In this document: positions 1 through 7,863 of the stretch, in pieces
Position numbering within the stretch: position 1 is the first letter of the stretch
Layout of the letters: every line of letters starts with the position of its first letter
Assembly: GCA_965242905.1 (NCBI GenBank)
Contig: CBDETM010000002.1
Coordinates: forward strand, 1,860,001-1,924,000
Source: Bin5 sp965242905
GTDB lineage: Bacteria; Chloroflexota; Anaerolineae; Caldilineales; Caldilineaceae
Reading direction: 5' to 3'
Length of the DNA: 64,000 nucleotides
Position numbers and translations under genes: made by a program
The notes under the pieces: model-generated
Told to the model about the DNA's origin: nothing
What the model saw: the letters and a program-made list of their open reading frames with translations, nothing else
Database searches by the model: none

Positions 1-1
1 C

Positions 2-1093
2 TGGCAGTTGAGCGTCGGCGAGCAGCAGCGGATCGAGATTTTGAAGGCGCTGTACCGCGGGGCGGATATCCTGATCCTCGATGAACCAACGGCCGTATTG
101 ACGCCGCAGGAGGCGGACGCGCTGGGGCAGACGATGCAGCGCATGGTGCAGGAGGGCAAGACGATCATCTTCATCAGCCACAAGCTGGATGAGGTGACCC
201 GATTCGCCGACCGTGTGACGGTACTGCGCCAGGGGCGGGTGGTGGCCAGCGAGGACGTGACCGGCGAAACCAGCGCGGCGCATCTGGCCGAGCTGATGGT
301 GAGGCGGTCGGTCATCTTTCGTATTGACAAGGAGGAGCAGGAGTTCGGCGAAGTCTGTCTGGAGGTCGAAGAGATCTGCTGCTTGAACGATAAGCGCTTG
401 CCTGCGCTGCGGGATGTTTCGTTACAGATCCGCAGGGGTGAGATCCTTGGCATAGCCGGTGTTGCCGGCAACGGGCAGAAGGAGCTGGCCGAGCTGCTGA
501 CCGGGTTGCGGCGGGCGACCAGCGGGAGCTTTACGCTGCTGGGGCAGGAGTTGACCAACCGGACGCCGCGCGCCATCATCGACGCCGGCATCGCCCACGT
601 GCCGGAAAGCCGCATCCACGTGGGTTCGGTCGGCTCGATGAACGTGGCCGACAACATCGCGCTCAAACACTACCGGGACAGGCCGGGCCCGTTCCTGGAT
701 CGCGACGGCCTGGACAAAATGAGCACGGAGCTGGTTGACGAGTTTAACGTGGACACGCCCGGTATCACCACCAATGCAGGTGCGCTCTCCGGCGGCAATC
801 TGCAGAAGCTGATACTGGCCCGCGAACTGACGACGGACCCGAAGCTGATCATCGCGGCCCACCCGACACAGGGGCTGGACGTGGGCGCGACGGAGGCGGT
901 GCGCCAGAGGCTGTTGGAGCAGCAGGCGGCAGGGGTCGCGGTGCTGCTGATCAGCGAGGACCTGGATGAGTTGTTCAGCCTGGCCGACCGCGTCGCCGTT
1001 CTCAACGGCGGGCGGGTGATGGGCGTCGTCGATATCGGCGCGGCCACGCGTGAGGAGATCGGGCTGATGATGGCAGGCGAGCAGACGGCCTGA
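2..1093 (+). CDS. Sugar/nucleoside ABC transporter ATP-binding protein (5' truncated by window edge)
   Basis: ATPase of an RbsA/MglA/YufO-type importer with two ABC domains in one chain; it powers uptake of a sugar or nucleoside at the cytoplasmic membrane. The visible part begins inside the first ABC domain at its signature motif (LSVGEQQ), followed by Walker B ILILDEPTAVLTP and the H-loop ISHKLDE. A complete second domain follows, with the degenerate Walker A typical of the family (GVAGNGQKE, no lysine), signature LSGGNLQK and a Walker B region IIAAHPTQGLD. The wording EPTAVLTPQE and AHPTQGLDVGA resembles nucleoside (BmpA-linked) importers more than ribose importers; this is a family impression. 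No permease gene follows downstream, so the partners must lie upstream of the window or elsewhere. The real start is outside the window. Confidence 0.93.
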   Translation, partial: WQLSVGEQQRIEILKALYRGADILILDEPTAVLTPQEADALGQTMQRMVQEGKTIIFISHKLDEVTRFADRVTVLRQGRVVASEDVTGETSAAHLAELMVRRSVIFRIDKEEQEFGEVCLEVEEICCLNDKRLPALRDVSLQIRRGEILGIAGVAGNGQKELAELLTGLRRATSGSFTLLGQELTNRTPRAIIDAGIAHVPESRIHVGSVGSMNVADNIALKHYRDRPGPFLDRDGLDKMSTELVDEFNVDTPGITTNAGALSGGNLQKLILARELTTDPKLIIAAHPTQGLDVGATEAVRQRLLEQQAAGVAVLLISEDLDELFSLADRVAVLNGGRVMGVVDIGAATREEIGLMMAGEQTA

Positions 1094-1111
1094 CCGACAT
1101 CCGCGAAAAGC

Positions 1112-1435
1112 ATGGACATTCTGTACAAGGCTGGCTCGGCCGTTCTTCTGCTGGTTGGCGTGCTCTATCCGCTGGGCGCGATCTACATGATAATGAAGTT
1201 CCTCACGCGTGAAGGTTTTCCGCGTCCCTCGCCCGCGTACATGATGCTCCATTTCGTTTTGATTGCGACGGTTCCTCTGGCCGGGATTCTGGGCGGGTTT
1301 GCCGGTTTTGCGCCGACACTGTGGGAGAGCCAGGTCATTCGCGCGATCGTGTATGGCGCCGGCGTTCTCTCGGTGGTCGCGTTTGCGATGCTGCTCGTCA
1401 GCAGCCGCGCGCAGCATCCCGACCGCAGTGAGTAG
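1112..1435 (+). CDS. Small three-helix membrane protein of unknown function
   Basis: I do not recognise this 107-residue protein. It shows three hydrophobic segments (about residues 7-28, 44-64 and 78-96) joined by short loops, with a polar end SSRAQHPDRSE. It starts 18 bases after the ABC ATPase stop and is followed at once by another small membrane protein, so the three are probably co-transcribed. No catalytic motif is visible. Codon use looks like that of the neighbours, which supports a real gene. Confidence 0.6.
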   Translation: MDILYKAGSAVLLLVGVLYPLGAIYMIMKFLTREGFPRPSPAYMMLHFVLIATVPLAGILGGFAGFAPTLWESQVIRAIVYGAGVLSVVAFAMLLVSSRAQHPDRSE

Positions 1436-1473
1436 CCGCTGGCGTAGTGTACACACCATCAGCCATCGGTCCG

Positions 1474-1896
1474 ATGACTGACACCCCGGTCTACCTTCCC
1501 CGAACGACATACCGCCTTTTCGCCGCGGGCGGCGCGGCGGTGGCGCTACTATTCCTGCGGGAGATCCTGAACGGATTCAGCCTGCCTTCCCTGTTCTTTC
1601 TGCTGGGGGCGATCGCGTTTGCCCTCATCCACGTACGCTGGGCGCTGATGCGGATGGAGTTGGCCGCAGACGGCGTGACAGTGCGCGCGCCGATGCAGGC
1701 AACCATGCAGATCCAGTTCCGCCAGATGATTACGTGTGAAGAGGCGGGCCGCTTCATGCCCGGAGTGAGCCTTGTTTACTGGCCCGTATCTGCCGAGGGT
1801 ATCGTAGAAATGGATACGCCCCGCACGCTGTTTTTGCCGGCGGTAGCGCGGCAGGATGAACTGCTGGCCGCCCTGCAGGAACGGATACCCGAATAA
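1474..1896 (+). CDS. Small membrane protein with PH-like C-terminal part
   Basis: Hypothetical protein of about 140 residues. Two adjacent hydrophobic segments near the N-terminus (around AAGGAAVALLFLREIL and FFLLGAIAFALIHVRW) are followed by a soluble beta-rich part (MELAADGVTVRAPMQATMQ, QFRQMITCEEAGRFMP, TPRTLFLPAV). This arrangement resembles bacterial PH-like membrane proteins of the DUF304/bPH type, but the match is only by pattern. An in-frame GTG at 1447 would add nine residues; neither start has a clear ribosome-binding site, and I prefer the ATG at 1474. It lies between another small membrane protein and a glycosyltransferase. Confidence 0.55.
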   Translation: MTDTPVYLPRTTYRLFAAGGAAVALLFLREILNGFSLPSLFFLLGAIAFALIHVRWALMRMELAADGVTVRAPMQATMQIQFRQMITCEEAGRFMPGVSLVYWPVSAEGIVEMDTPRTLFLPAVARQDELLAALQERIPE

Positions 1897-1922
1897 CTCG
1901 ATGGCAGTATGGTAAGGGGAGC

Positions 1923-3098
1923 TTGAAAAGAGTGGCGGCAGGGCATCCGAAGGTGTTGTTCGTCACGGGTGAATATCCGCCGATGGTGGGCGGCGTCGGC
2001 AGGTTTACGGCTGAGCTGGCTGCGGCACTGCAGGCGCAGGGCGCGCAGGTTGCCGTCCTGACGGACGAGCAGGTGACGGTGTCGGCGGAGTTGGATGCGG
2101 TTCGGGTACTTCCGGGCCGCCGCAGTTGGGGCTGGGGGATCCTGTCCGAAATTCCTGCCCGTGCCCGGGCCGCCGGCGCTGAATGGGTTCACATTCAGTA
2201 CCAGACTGCGGCCTATGGGATGCATCCGGCCATCAACACTTTGCCGTATTTCCTGCGGCGACAGGGGCTGCGCGCCGCCTGGACATATCACGATCTGCGC
2301 ATCCCCTATCTCTTTCCCAAGGCAGGCGCGCGATTGCGAAACTGGGTCACGCGTCTGCCTTTACGCGCTGCGGATGCGGTGGTGGTCACGAATCAGAGCG
2401 ACTGGGAAGCGGTGCAAGGGCAGGTGCAGCGGGGCCAGCTTCACCGGATTCCGATCGGTAATGACATCAAGAGCCGGCGGTTCTCGGCGGAGGAGCGAAT
2501 CCAGCGGCGGGCGGCGCGCGGCTACGGCAGCGGGCAGCTTGTGTTGGGCTACTTCGGTTTTCTTAACGCCAGCAAAGGCGGGCTGACACTGATCGAGACG
2601 CTGGCGGCGCTGGCGGGTGAGGGAAGGGACGTGCATCTGCTGATGATCGGCGAACGGGTGGGGGCCAGCGACGAGACGAACTTCAGGTATCTGCAGCGGG
2701 TCGAGGCTTCCATTGCCGAACATGGACTGGAGAATCGCGTGCAGTGGACGGGCCACCAGCCGGATGATGAGGTTGCGGCGGACTTCAACGCGATCGACGT
2801 GTTGGTGATGCCGTATGAGGATGGGATGAGTATGCGGCGCAGTACGCTGACGGCGGCGCTGGCCAACGGCTGTGCGATCGTGACAACGCATCCGCAAGAC
2901 CCGACGCCGGAACTGAGGGCAGATTCCGACCTGATTCTTGTTCCTCCCAGAGATCCGGCGGCGGCGGCGGAAGCGGTGGGGCGCATCGCCGAGGACCCGC
3001 GGCTGGCGGAGAAGCTGCGTGTCAATGCCCGTAAGGCGACCCGCCAGTTCAGTTGGGAAGTGATCGCGGCGCGGCATCTGGAGATGTACAACGCATAG
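1923..3098 (+). CDS. Glycosyltransferase family 4 (GT-B fold)
   Basis: Cytoplasmic or membrane-associated glycosyltransferase that moves a sugar from a nucleotide-sugar to a glycan or lipid acceptor. The N-terminal Rossmann half opens with VLFVTGEYPPMVGGVGRFT, a typical GT4 glycine-rich start. The C-terminal half shows LGYFGFLNASKGGLTLIE, the phosphate/donor region VQWTGHQPDDEVAADFNAID and a variant of the E-x7-E donor motif (PYEDGMSMRRSTLTAALANG). The length of 391 residues is normal. The start is a TTG with AAGGGGA just upstream; the first following ATG would cut into the Rossmann motif. The natural substrate cannot be read from the sequence. The gene is followed by a repeat element and not by further glycan genes. 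Confidence 0.85.
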   Translation: MKRVAAGHPKVLFVTGEYPPMVGGVGRFTAELAAALQAQGAQVAVLTDEQVTVSAELDAVRVLPGRRSWGWGILSEIPARARAAGAEWVHIQYQTAAYGMHPAINTLPYFLRRQGLRAAWTYHDLRIPYLFPKAGARLRNWVTRLPLRAADAVVVTNQSDWEAVQGQVQRGQLHRIPIGNDIKSRRFSAEERIQRRAARGYGSGQLVLGYFGFLNASKGGLTLIETLAALAGEGRDVHLLMIGERVGASDETNFRYLQRVEASIAEHGLENRVQWTGHQPDDEVAADFNAIDVLVMPYEDGMSMRRSTLTAALANGCAIVTTHPQDPTPELRADSDLILVPPRDPAAAAEAVGRIAEDPRLAEKLRVNARKATRQFSWEVIAARHLEMYNA

Positions 3099-3122
3099 TC
3101 GGTCTTGACCTGAATTCTGATT

Positions 3123-3560
3123 GCGGGTGCGTCCCAGTTCCGGGGCGAAAGGGGTCAGGTGGGGCATGCGCGGCGGCGGTAGGCGATATTTTGATCCGGC
3201 TCTTAGCGGGGTACAGGGCAGGCATAGAGACGAGGAGAGAGTGCCGCAGTATTGCCTGAGTGAGATTGGCTCGGGGACTGGCGGGACGTGGTTTGGCTAA
3301 ACTCCTTCGATTGGGCACCTGTCACCAATGTCGACACCAGGTCGGCGAGGCATGTTGTAGGAGAGGGGGCGTTGCGGGGGCGGAGCCCCCGCACAAGGGA
3401 GGGCCGAATAGGCCCGACCGCCCAAAAAAACGAAGAGAGAGTGAAGAGGAGTGAGGAGAGAGAACTACCGTTTCCTCTGCCTCAGATTGGATGACGGAAT
3501 GGCTATGGTTTCGTTGGTGCCAGATGTGTAGAGAACTCGCACATTTTGGTATGCACGCCC
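3123..3560 (+). repeat. Intergenic MITE-like repeat, copy A (about 438 bp)
   Basis: This fills most of the 553-base gap between the glycosyltransferase and the aldo/keto reductase. The left end (GGGTGCGTCCCAGTTCCGGG, 3125-3144) and a degenerate inverted right end (…TTTTGGTATGCACGCCC to 3560) match the ends of copies B and E. The core at 3366-3423 holds a perfect 8-bp hairpin GCGGGGGC-GGA-GCCCCCGC (3374-3392), a second hairpin GGGCC-GAATA-GGCCC (3401-3415) and an enclosing GGGCG/CGCCC pair (3367-3371 with 3419-3423). The minus-strand frame that begins MRGLRPRNAPSP inside it recurs in the other copies and is a repeat artefact, not a gene. Confidence 0.8.
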
Positions 3561-3573
3561 TCTTTCCCGTCCG

Positions 3574-3602
3574 TTGACCCGCCTCAGGTCACGTTGTACA
3601 CT
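3574..3602 (+). promoter_or_regulatory. Candidate sigma-70 promoter for the aldo/keto reductase
   Basis: TTGACC (3574-3579) and TACACT (3597-3602) are separated by exactly 17 bases, a good vegetative promoter. It sits just outside repeat copy A and about 68 bases before the chosen ATG at 3670. Seen directly in the sequence; its use is inferred. Confidence 0.55.
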
Positions 3603-3669
3603 GTCTGCACTCTAAAGGTTTGCATAACCTCTAGCCATTGAAAACAGACGAATGCAGGGAGGCCAAGAG

Positions 3670-4653
3670 ATGGAATATCGCGCATTTGGACGTACGGGAC
3701 TGGACGTATCGGCAATCGGTTTCGGCTGCTGGGAGATCGGCGGCGGGTACGGACACTTTGAGGAAAGCGACGTTGTCAAGGCGGTGCATCGAGCACTCGA
3801 TCTTGGGATAAATCTCTTTGACACGGCCGAGGGCTACGGCTTTGGCCAGTCCGAGGAGATTCTGGGCAAGGCCCTGGGCGCGCGGCGTCAGGAGGCGATC
3901 GTCGTGACCAAGTGGGGCATCTACCAGGATGACGGCCAGTGGCGCCGAGACAGCCGTCGCGAGACGGCTCTGGCGTCTATCGACCGCAGCCTCAAGGCGC
4001 TCGGAACTGACTATGTGGATGTTTACCTGGTCCACTGGCCGGACAGGGATGTGCCGCTGGATGAGCCGATGGGGGTGCTGGAGGAGATTGTGCAGGCGGG
4101 AAAGGCCCGCTTTGTGGGTGTCTCCAACTTCCGCCCGCAGCAGATCGAGACCTGTATGGAGACGCGGCGGGTGGACATCGCCCAGTACGGCTATCATATG
4201 TTCGACCGCCGCCTGGAGCGCGAGATCTTCCCGACGATTGATAAGCACGGCATTGGGCTTATGACATACGGTTCGCTGGCGCATGGGCTGCTGACGGGGA
4301 CGTTTACGCCCGAGACGACGTTTGACGAAAGTGACTGGCGCTCCAATGGCACGGCTTTCAACATCCCTCTGTTTACGGAGGAGGTCTTCGCCAGAAATGT
4401 CGCTGCCGCTGACGACCTCAAGCCGATCGCTGCACGGCACGGCAAGACGATGCCTCAACTTGCGCTGCGCTGGGCGCTGTCGAATCCGGTGGTCAGTGTG
4501 GCGCTGATCGGGTTCCGCCGCCCCGAGGAGGTTGAGGAAAACGTAGCCGGTCTGGACTGGTCACTTGACCAGGAGACATTGGAGGAGATCGATGCGGTGT
4601 TCGCCAAACACGGTGTGGATACGGCGCCGGCGGCCTGGGTGGAGGAGGAGTGA
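3670..4653 (+). CDS. Aldo/keto reductase
   Basis: NAD(P)H-dependent reductase of the AKR superfamily, probably acting on sugar aldehydes or ketones in the cytoplasm. The catalytic tetrad is visible as Asp51 (LFDTAEGYG), Tyr56, Lys81 (VVTKWG) and His122 (LVHWPD). The C-terminal cofactor-binding part contains SNPVVSVALIGFRRPEEVEENV, as usual for this family. The length of 327 residues is normal. I start at ATG 3670 because AGGGAGG at 3656-3662 lies seven bases upstream; an in-frame ATG at 3652 overlaps that ribosome-binding site and is unlikely. Phytanoyl-CoA dioxygenase follows 83 bases later and may be co-transcribed. The substrate is unknown. Confidence 0.92.
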   Translation: MEYRAFGRTGLDVSAIGFGCWEIGGGYGHFEESDVVKAVHRALDLGINLFDTAEGYGFGQSEEILGKALGARRQEAIVVTKWGIYQDDGQWRRDSRRETALASIDRSLKALGTDYVDVYLVHWPDRDVPLDEPMGVLEEIVQAGKARFVGVSNFRPQQIETCMETRRVDIAQYGYHMFDRRLEREIFPTIDKHGIGLMTYGSLAHGLLTGTFTPETTFDESDWRSNGTAFNIPLFTEEVFARNVAAADDLKPIAARHGKTMPQLALRWALSNPVVSVALIGFRRPEEVEENVAGLDWSLDQETLEEIDAVFAKHGVDTAPAAWVEEE

Positions 4654-4736
4654 CCGCAAGGGGGCCGGGCTGGTGACGTCAACACGGAGTTGATATCGTC
4701 GCCGATTCCGGTGATACAGAGAAAGGACCGATATGT

Positions 4737-5531
4737 ATGGCAACCCTGCGCCTACGCGTGCTGTCTGAGGAGCAGGTCAGGCAATTCAGGCTCAACGGCT
4801 TTCTGACCGTAGAGGATGTTCTCTCGGCGGAGGAGGTGGCGGCTCTGGCGGCGCATACGGATCTGATCGCCGCCGGCAAGGTCGAACACATCCCGGAGAC
4901 GAGCATTCAGCTGGAAAAGGTGTTCCGGGAAGGCGAACGTGAAGTTGCGGACCAGGTGCTGTCGGTGCGCAAACTGTACAATCTGGCCGTTTACGATGAG
5001 GTCATGTGGGGCCATGCCACGCATCCCAAGATCGTCGACATCATTGCCGATCTGCTGGGCAGCGATGACATCAAGATGTACGGGGACCAGCTGTTCATGA
5101 AGGCGCCGGTCACGGGGACGGCACAGCCGTGGCACCAGGATTCGGCGTCGTGGCGGGACATTTTCCCGATGGACCTGGTCTCGGCGTGGACGGCGATCGA
5201 CCAGGCGACGGTGGAGAACGGCTGCCTAAACTTCTGCCCCGGCACACACCGCTGGGGGATGATACGAGGGGAGCGGCTGTCCTGGTTCGTGGAAGATCTG
5301 GGGAGCGAGCAGTGGCCGATTGTGCCCGCGCCCCTGAATGCGGGCAGCGTCAGTTTTCATCACAGTTTGGTGCTGCACCAGAGCAATGCCAACCTGTCGG
5401 GGCAACGGCGGCGCGGCTATGCGGTCCACTACATGCGGGCGGCGTCGCGGCGGGACGAGTCGGTTACGGACGCGCCGAAGATGCCGCCGTTCAAGCAGAT
5501 CCGCGGGCGTTCGTTTGCGGGGCGTGTGTAG
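4737..5531 (+). CDS. Phytanoyl-CoA dioxygenase family protein (Fe(II)/2-oxoglutarate oxygenase)
   Basis: Non-haem iron oxygenase of the PhyH family, which hydroxylates a small molecule with 2-oxoglutarate and O2. The iron-binding HxD is His133-x-Asp135 (PWHQDSASW). The distal His is in LVLHQSNANLSG (about His214), and the 2-oxoglutarate-binding Arg is probably in QRRRGYAVHY. NGCLNFCPGTHRWG is the usual conserved loop. The length of 264 residues is normal. The ATG at 4737 has GAAAGGA ten bases upstream. PhyH proteins are abundant in Chloroflexota and act on many substrates besides phytanoyl-CoA, so the name gives the family only. A strong terminator closes the transcript. Confidence 0.9.
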   Translation: MATLRLRVLSEEQVRQFRLNGFLTVEDVLSAEEVAALAAHTDLIAAGKVEHIPETSIQLEKVFREGEREVADQVLSVRKLYNLAVYDEVMWGHATHPKIVDIIADLLGSDDIKMYGDQLFMKAPVTGTAQPWHQDSASWRDIFPMDLVSAWTAIDQATVENGCLNFCPGTHRWGMIRGERLSWFVEDLGSEQWPIVPAPLNAGSVSFHHSLVLHQSNANLSGQRRRGYAVHYMRAASRRDESVTDAPKMPPFKQIRGRSFAGRV

Positions 5532-5565
5532 TCTTGGTCTGGGAAAGAAAGCTAACAGATTGACC

Positions 5566-5600
5566 AACCGGCACGCCGTTCGCGTGCCGGTTTCCTTTTC
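5566..5600 (+). terminator. Rho-independent terminator after phytanoyl-CoA dioxygenase
   Basis: The perfect 11-bp stem AACCGGCACGC / GCGTGCCGGTT with loop CGTTC spans 5566-5592 and is followed by the pyrimidine run TTTCCTTTTC. It lies between two convergent genes. The T-rich side serves the plus-strand transcript; the minus side has no comparable T run. Confidence 0.85.
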
Positions 5601-5618
5601 AACGGCAGTACATCGGCG

Positions 5619-6653
5619 CTAGACCGCCCCGGGCACGCCGAGTGGATGGGGGCCGTTGGTCATTGGGTTGGCGCGGGCGAGGGCGTAGACCGCGTCCTGG
5701 ATTTCGAGGATGCGCACTGCATGCTCGACATCGGGCGAGAAGCTGCTGCGCCCTTCCTCGATGGCTACCAGTGCCCTGCGCATGATTTCCTTCATGCCGC
5801 GGGTGTTCGGGGATTCCTCGTGGAAGGTCACGCCCTCGGTTGTGTGGACCTCTGTCACCCTGTTTCCCTGCTGGTCATAGCGTTGCAGGACGGTCGCTTT
5901 GGTGCCGATGAAGCGAAAGCTGTGGTCGCCCGCGCGGGCGCCTGACGGGTAGCTGTAACCGGATTCGACGATGCCGGTGACGCCGTCGTCGGTGCGTAAA
6001 ACTCCCACCGCCACATCCTCTACTTCGCGTGCGTACATCGAGTTGGAGATGACGCCGCCGACGGCGGTAACGGGGCGGTCGCCGACGAACTGGAGGTAGG
6101 TGTCGATGCCGTGGGCGGACTCGGTGGCCCAGCAGCCGCCGCCGGAGATGCTGGCATCGTTGTGCCAGGCGGAGGGCGTGGGGTCGTAGCGGGAGGGCGG
6201 CCCGTTGTTGAGGCGGCTGTTGTAGAGGACGAGGTCGCCGAAGCTGCCGTCGTCGATCATGCGCTGGACGATGTCGACAAGCTCGGTGCCGCGGTTGGGC
6301 AGGGTGAGGGCGCTGAAGACGCCGCGCTCGGTGCAGAGTTCGGCGGCGGGGCGCAGACGGTCGGCGCAGTCGGCGAAGGGCTTGTCGAGCAGGAAGGGCA
6401 GGCCGCGCTCGGCGCAAGCGCGGACATGGTCGGGCATCTCGGTATGTTTGCCGGCAACGAGGACGGCGTCGGGCCGGCTGGCGTCGAGGCATTCGCCTGC
6501 GGTGCTGTAAGCGGGACAGTTAAATTCGTCGGCCAACTGCTGGCGCGGGCCGGGCTCGGCGTCCATGACGGCGACGATCTCGTGGCCGAGGTCGCGCGTT
6601 GTGCCGGCCATGCCGCGACCATGATGACTGTAGGAAAGTAGCGCAGTTCGCAT
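5619..6653 (-). CDS. Gfo/Idh/MocA family oxidoreductase (third of the operon)
   Basis: NAD(P)-dependent sugar or polyol dehydrogenase of the Gfo/Idh/MocA family, 344 residues. The N-terminal Rossmann strand is atypical: SYSHHGRGMAGT replaces the usual GxGxxG, a variant seen in some branches of the family. The dinucleotide-binding lysine-proline motif is FLLDKPFAD (family norm EKP). WATESAHGIDTY carries the His/Asp-type active-site region of the C-terminal substrate domain. It is the last gene of the minus-strand operon and starts 11 bases after the stop of the preceding oxidoreductase. It is clearly more divergent than the two neighbouring duplicates. The substrate is unknown. Confidence 0.85.
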   Translation of the reverse strand: MRTALLSYSHHGRGMAGTTRDLGHEIVAVMDAEPGPRQQLADEFNCPAYSTAGECLDASRPDAVLVAGKHTEMPDHVRACAERGLPFLLDKPFADCADRLRPAAELCTERGVFSALTLPNRGTELVDIVQRMIDDGSFGDLVLYNSRLNNGPPSRYDPTPSAWHNDASISGGGCWATESAHGIDTYLQFVGDRPVTAVGGVISNSMYAREVEDVAVGVLRTDDGVTGIVESGYSYPSGARAGDHSFRFIGTKATVLQRYDQQGNRVTEVHTTEGVTFHEESPNTRGMKEIMRRALVAIEEGRSSFSPDVEHAVRILEIQDAVYALARANPMTNGPHPLGVPGAV

Positions 6654-6664
6654 GGTTGTTTACC

Positions 6665-7717
6665 TCAGATCCAGCCGTGCTGGCGGGTGACGGGCACGCC
6701 GTGGCGCTGGTGGGTCCAGGAGTGGCCGCTTTCGAGGACGACCTCACGCCCGGTGATGGCAGAGGTCTCGGCGGCGAAGAGGATCTCCATGATGTGGCGG
6801 CTCCACTCGCCGGAGGAGGGCGGCTCGATGTCCTGTTCGATGGCCTCGACGAAGGATTTCCATTCGTGGTGCATCTCGACGGGCGGGTCGTCGAAAGGTA
6901 TGTCCTTCCACTCGTCTCCCTGGCCGACCTTGACGAACTTTTCGCCGTGCTGGCTGAAGCGGAGGGTGCCGTTGGTGCAGATGACCTGGCTCTCGAAATT
7001 GGGCGCGCCGTCGGCGAAACCGACTGAGACGGCGACGCCGGCGAGGCCGTTCTTGTAGCGGACGAGCGCGGTGGCGGTGTCATCGCTTGCCTGGTAGTGG
7101 GCGCGGGTTCCCATGCTGGCGGAGACGGAGACGGCCTGGGAGGCCATGAGCCAGGTGAGGCGGTCGACGACGTGGACGCCGTTGGCCAGCCACATGCCGC
7201 CGCCGTGGAAGCGGCTGCGGTACTGGGGCGGGCGGCCGGCGTAGTTCCAGTTCTTGGACATGTAACAGACGACGGTCATCAGCGGGCCCAGCTGGCCGGA
7301 ATCGAGGATCTCCTTGGCCTTGAGGCTGGTGCCGTAGTAGTGCTGGGTCTGGCCGACCATGAGCTTGACGTTGTTGCTGGCGGCGGCTTCGATCATGTCG
7401 TCGCACTGCTCAAGGCTGAGCGCCATCGGCTTTTCGACGAGGACGTGCTTGCCGGCGTTGCAGGCGTCGACGGTGAGACGGTGATGAAGCTGATGGCCGA
7501 GCACGACGGCGACGGCTTCGATCTCGTCGTCCTTGAGGAGCTCGGTGTGGGAGGGGTAGCCCTTGGGGATGTCGTACTTCTGCATGTATTCGCGGCGCTT
7601 CTCTTCGAAGAGATCGGCGACGGCAACGACTTCGACGTTATCGAGGGTGTCAATGGCACTACAGTGGGCGCGTGCGATGCCGCCCAACCCGATGATTCCA
7701 ACTTTCAATTTCGCCAT
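6665..7717 (-). CDS. Gfo/Idh/MocA family oxidoreductase, duplicate copy 2
   Basis: 350-residue NAD(P)-dependent dehydrogenase. It has a full Rossmann motif (IIGLGGIARAH), the cofactor motif HVLVEKPMALS, and a C-terminal alpha/beta substrate domain with GGGMWLANGVHVVDRLTW holding the probable catalytic His and Asp. It is closely similar, at the same length and about four of five residues by eye, to the gene at 7864-8916, so the pair arose by tandem duplication. It is the middle oxidoreductase in an operon with a sugar-type ABC importer, which suggests oxidation or epimerisation of the imported sugar or polyol. The ribosome-binding AGGAG is unusually far (about 14 bases) from the ATG, as in the other copy. 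Confidence 0.92.
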   Translation of the reverse strand: MAKLKVGIIGLGGIARAHCSAIDTLDNVEVVAVADLFEEKRREYMQKYDIPKGYPSHTELLKDDEIEAVAVVLGHQLHHRLTVDACNAGKHVLVEKPMALSLEQCDDMIEAAASNNVKLMVGQTQHYYGTSLKAKEILDSGQLGPLMTVVCYMSKNWNYAGRPPQYRSRFHGGGMWLANGVHVVDRLTWLMASQAVSVSASMGTRAHYQASDDTATALVRYKNGLAGVAVSVGFADGAPNFESQVICTNGTLRFSQHGEKFVKVGQGDEWKDIPFDDPPVEMHHEWKSFVEAIEQDIEPPSSGEWSRHIMEILFAAETSAITGREVVLESGHSWTHQRHGVPVTRQHGWI

Positions 7718-7863
7718 GTCTGTCTAACTCGCTCCTGTGGTTTGCAGCGGTTGGTACGATTTACTGATGAATTGTGTAGGCGTGTTCGGTTTATGGTCGG
7801 GTATGCAGATCTAGTTTGCCATGCCGTGTCGGTGGCGTAAAGCGGCCCGGGCGGCTGTGCGCC

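Noticed and set aside
422..1510. 362-residue minus-strand open frame across the ABC ATPase and small membrane genes
   Set aside because: No protein-like composition and it overlaps a clear ABC ATPase and its neighbours.
3367..3423. Repeat cores as possible CRISPR units or ordinary terminators
   Set aside because: The copies are far apart with no spacers in an array, and no T run follows the hairpins.
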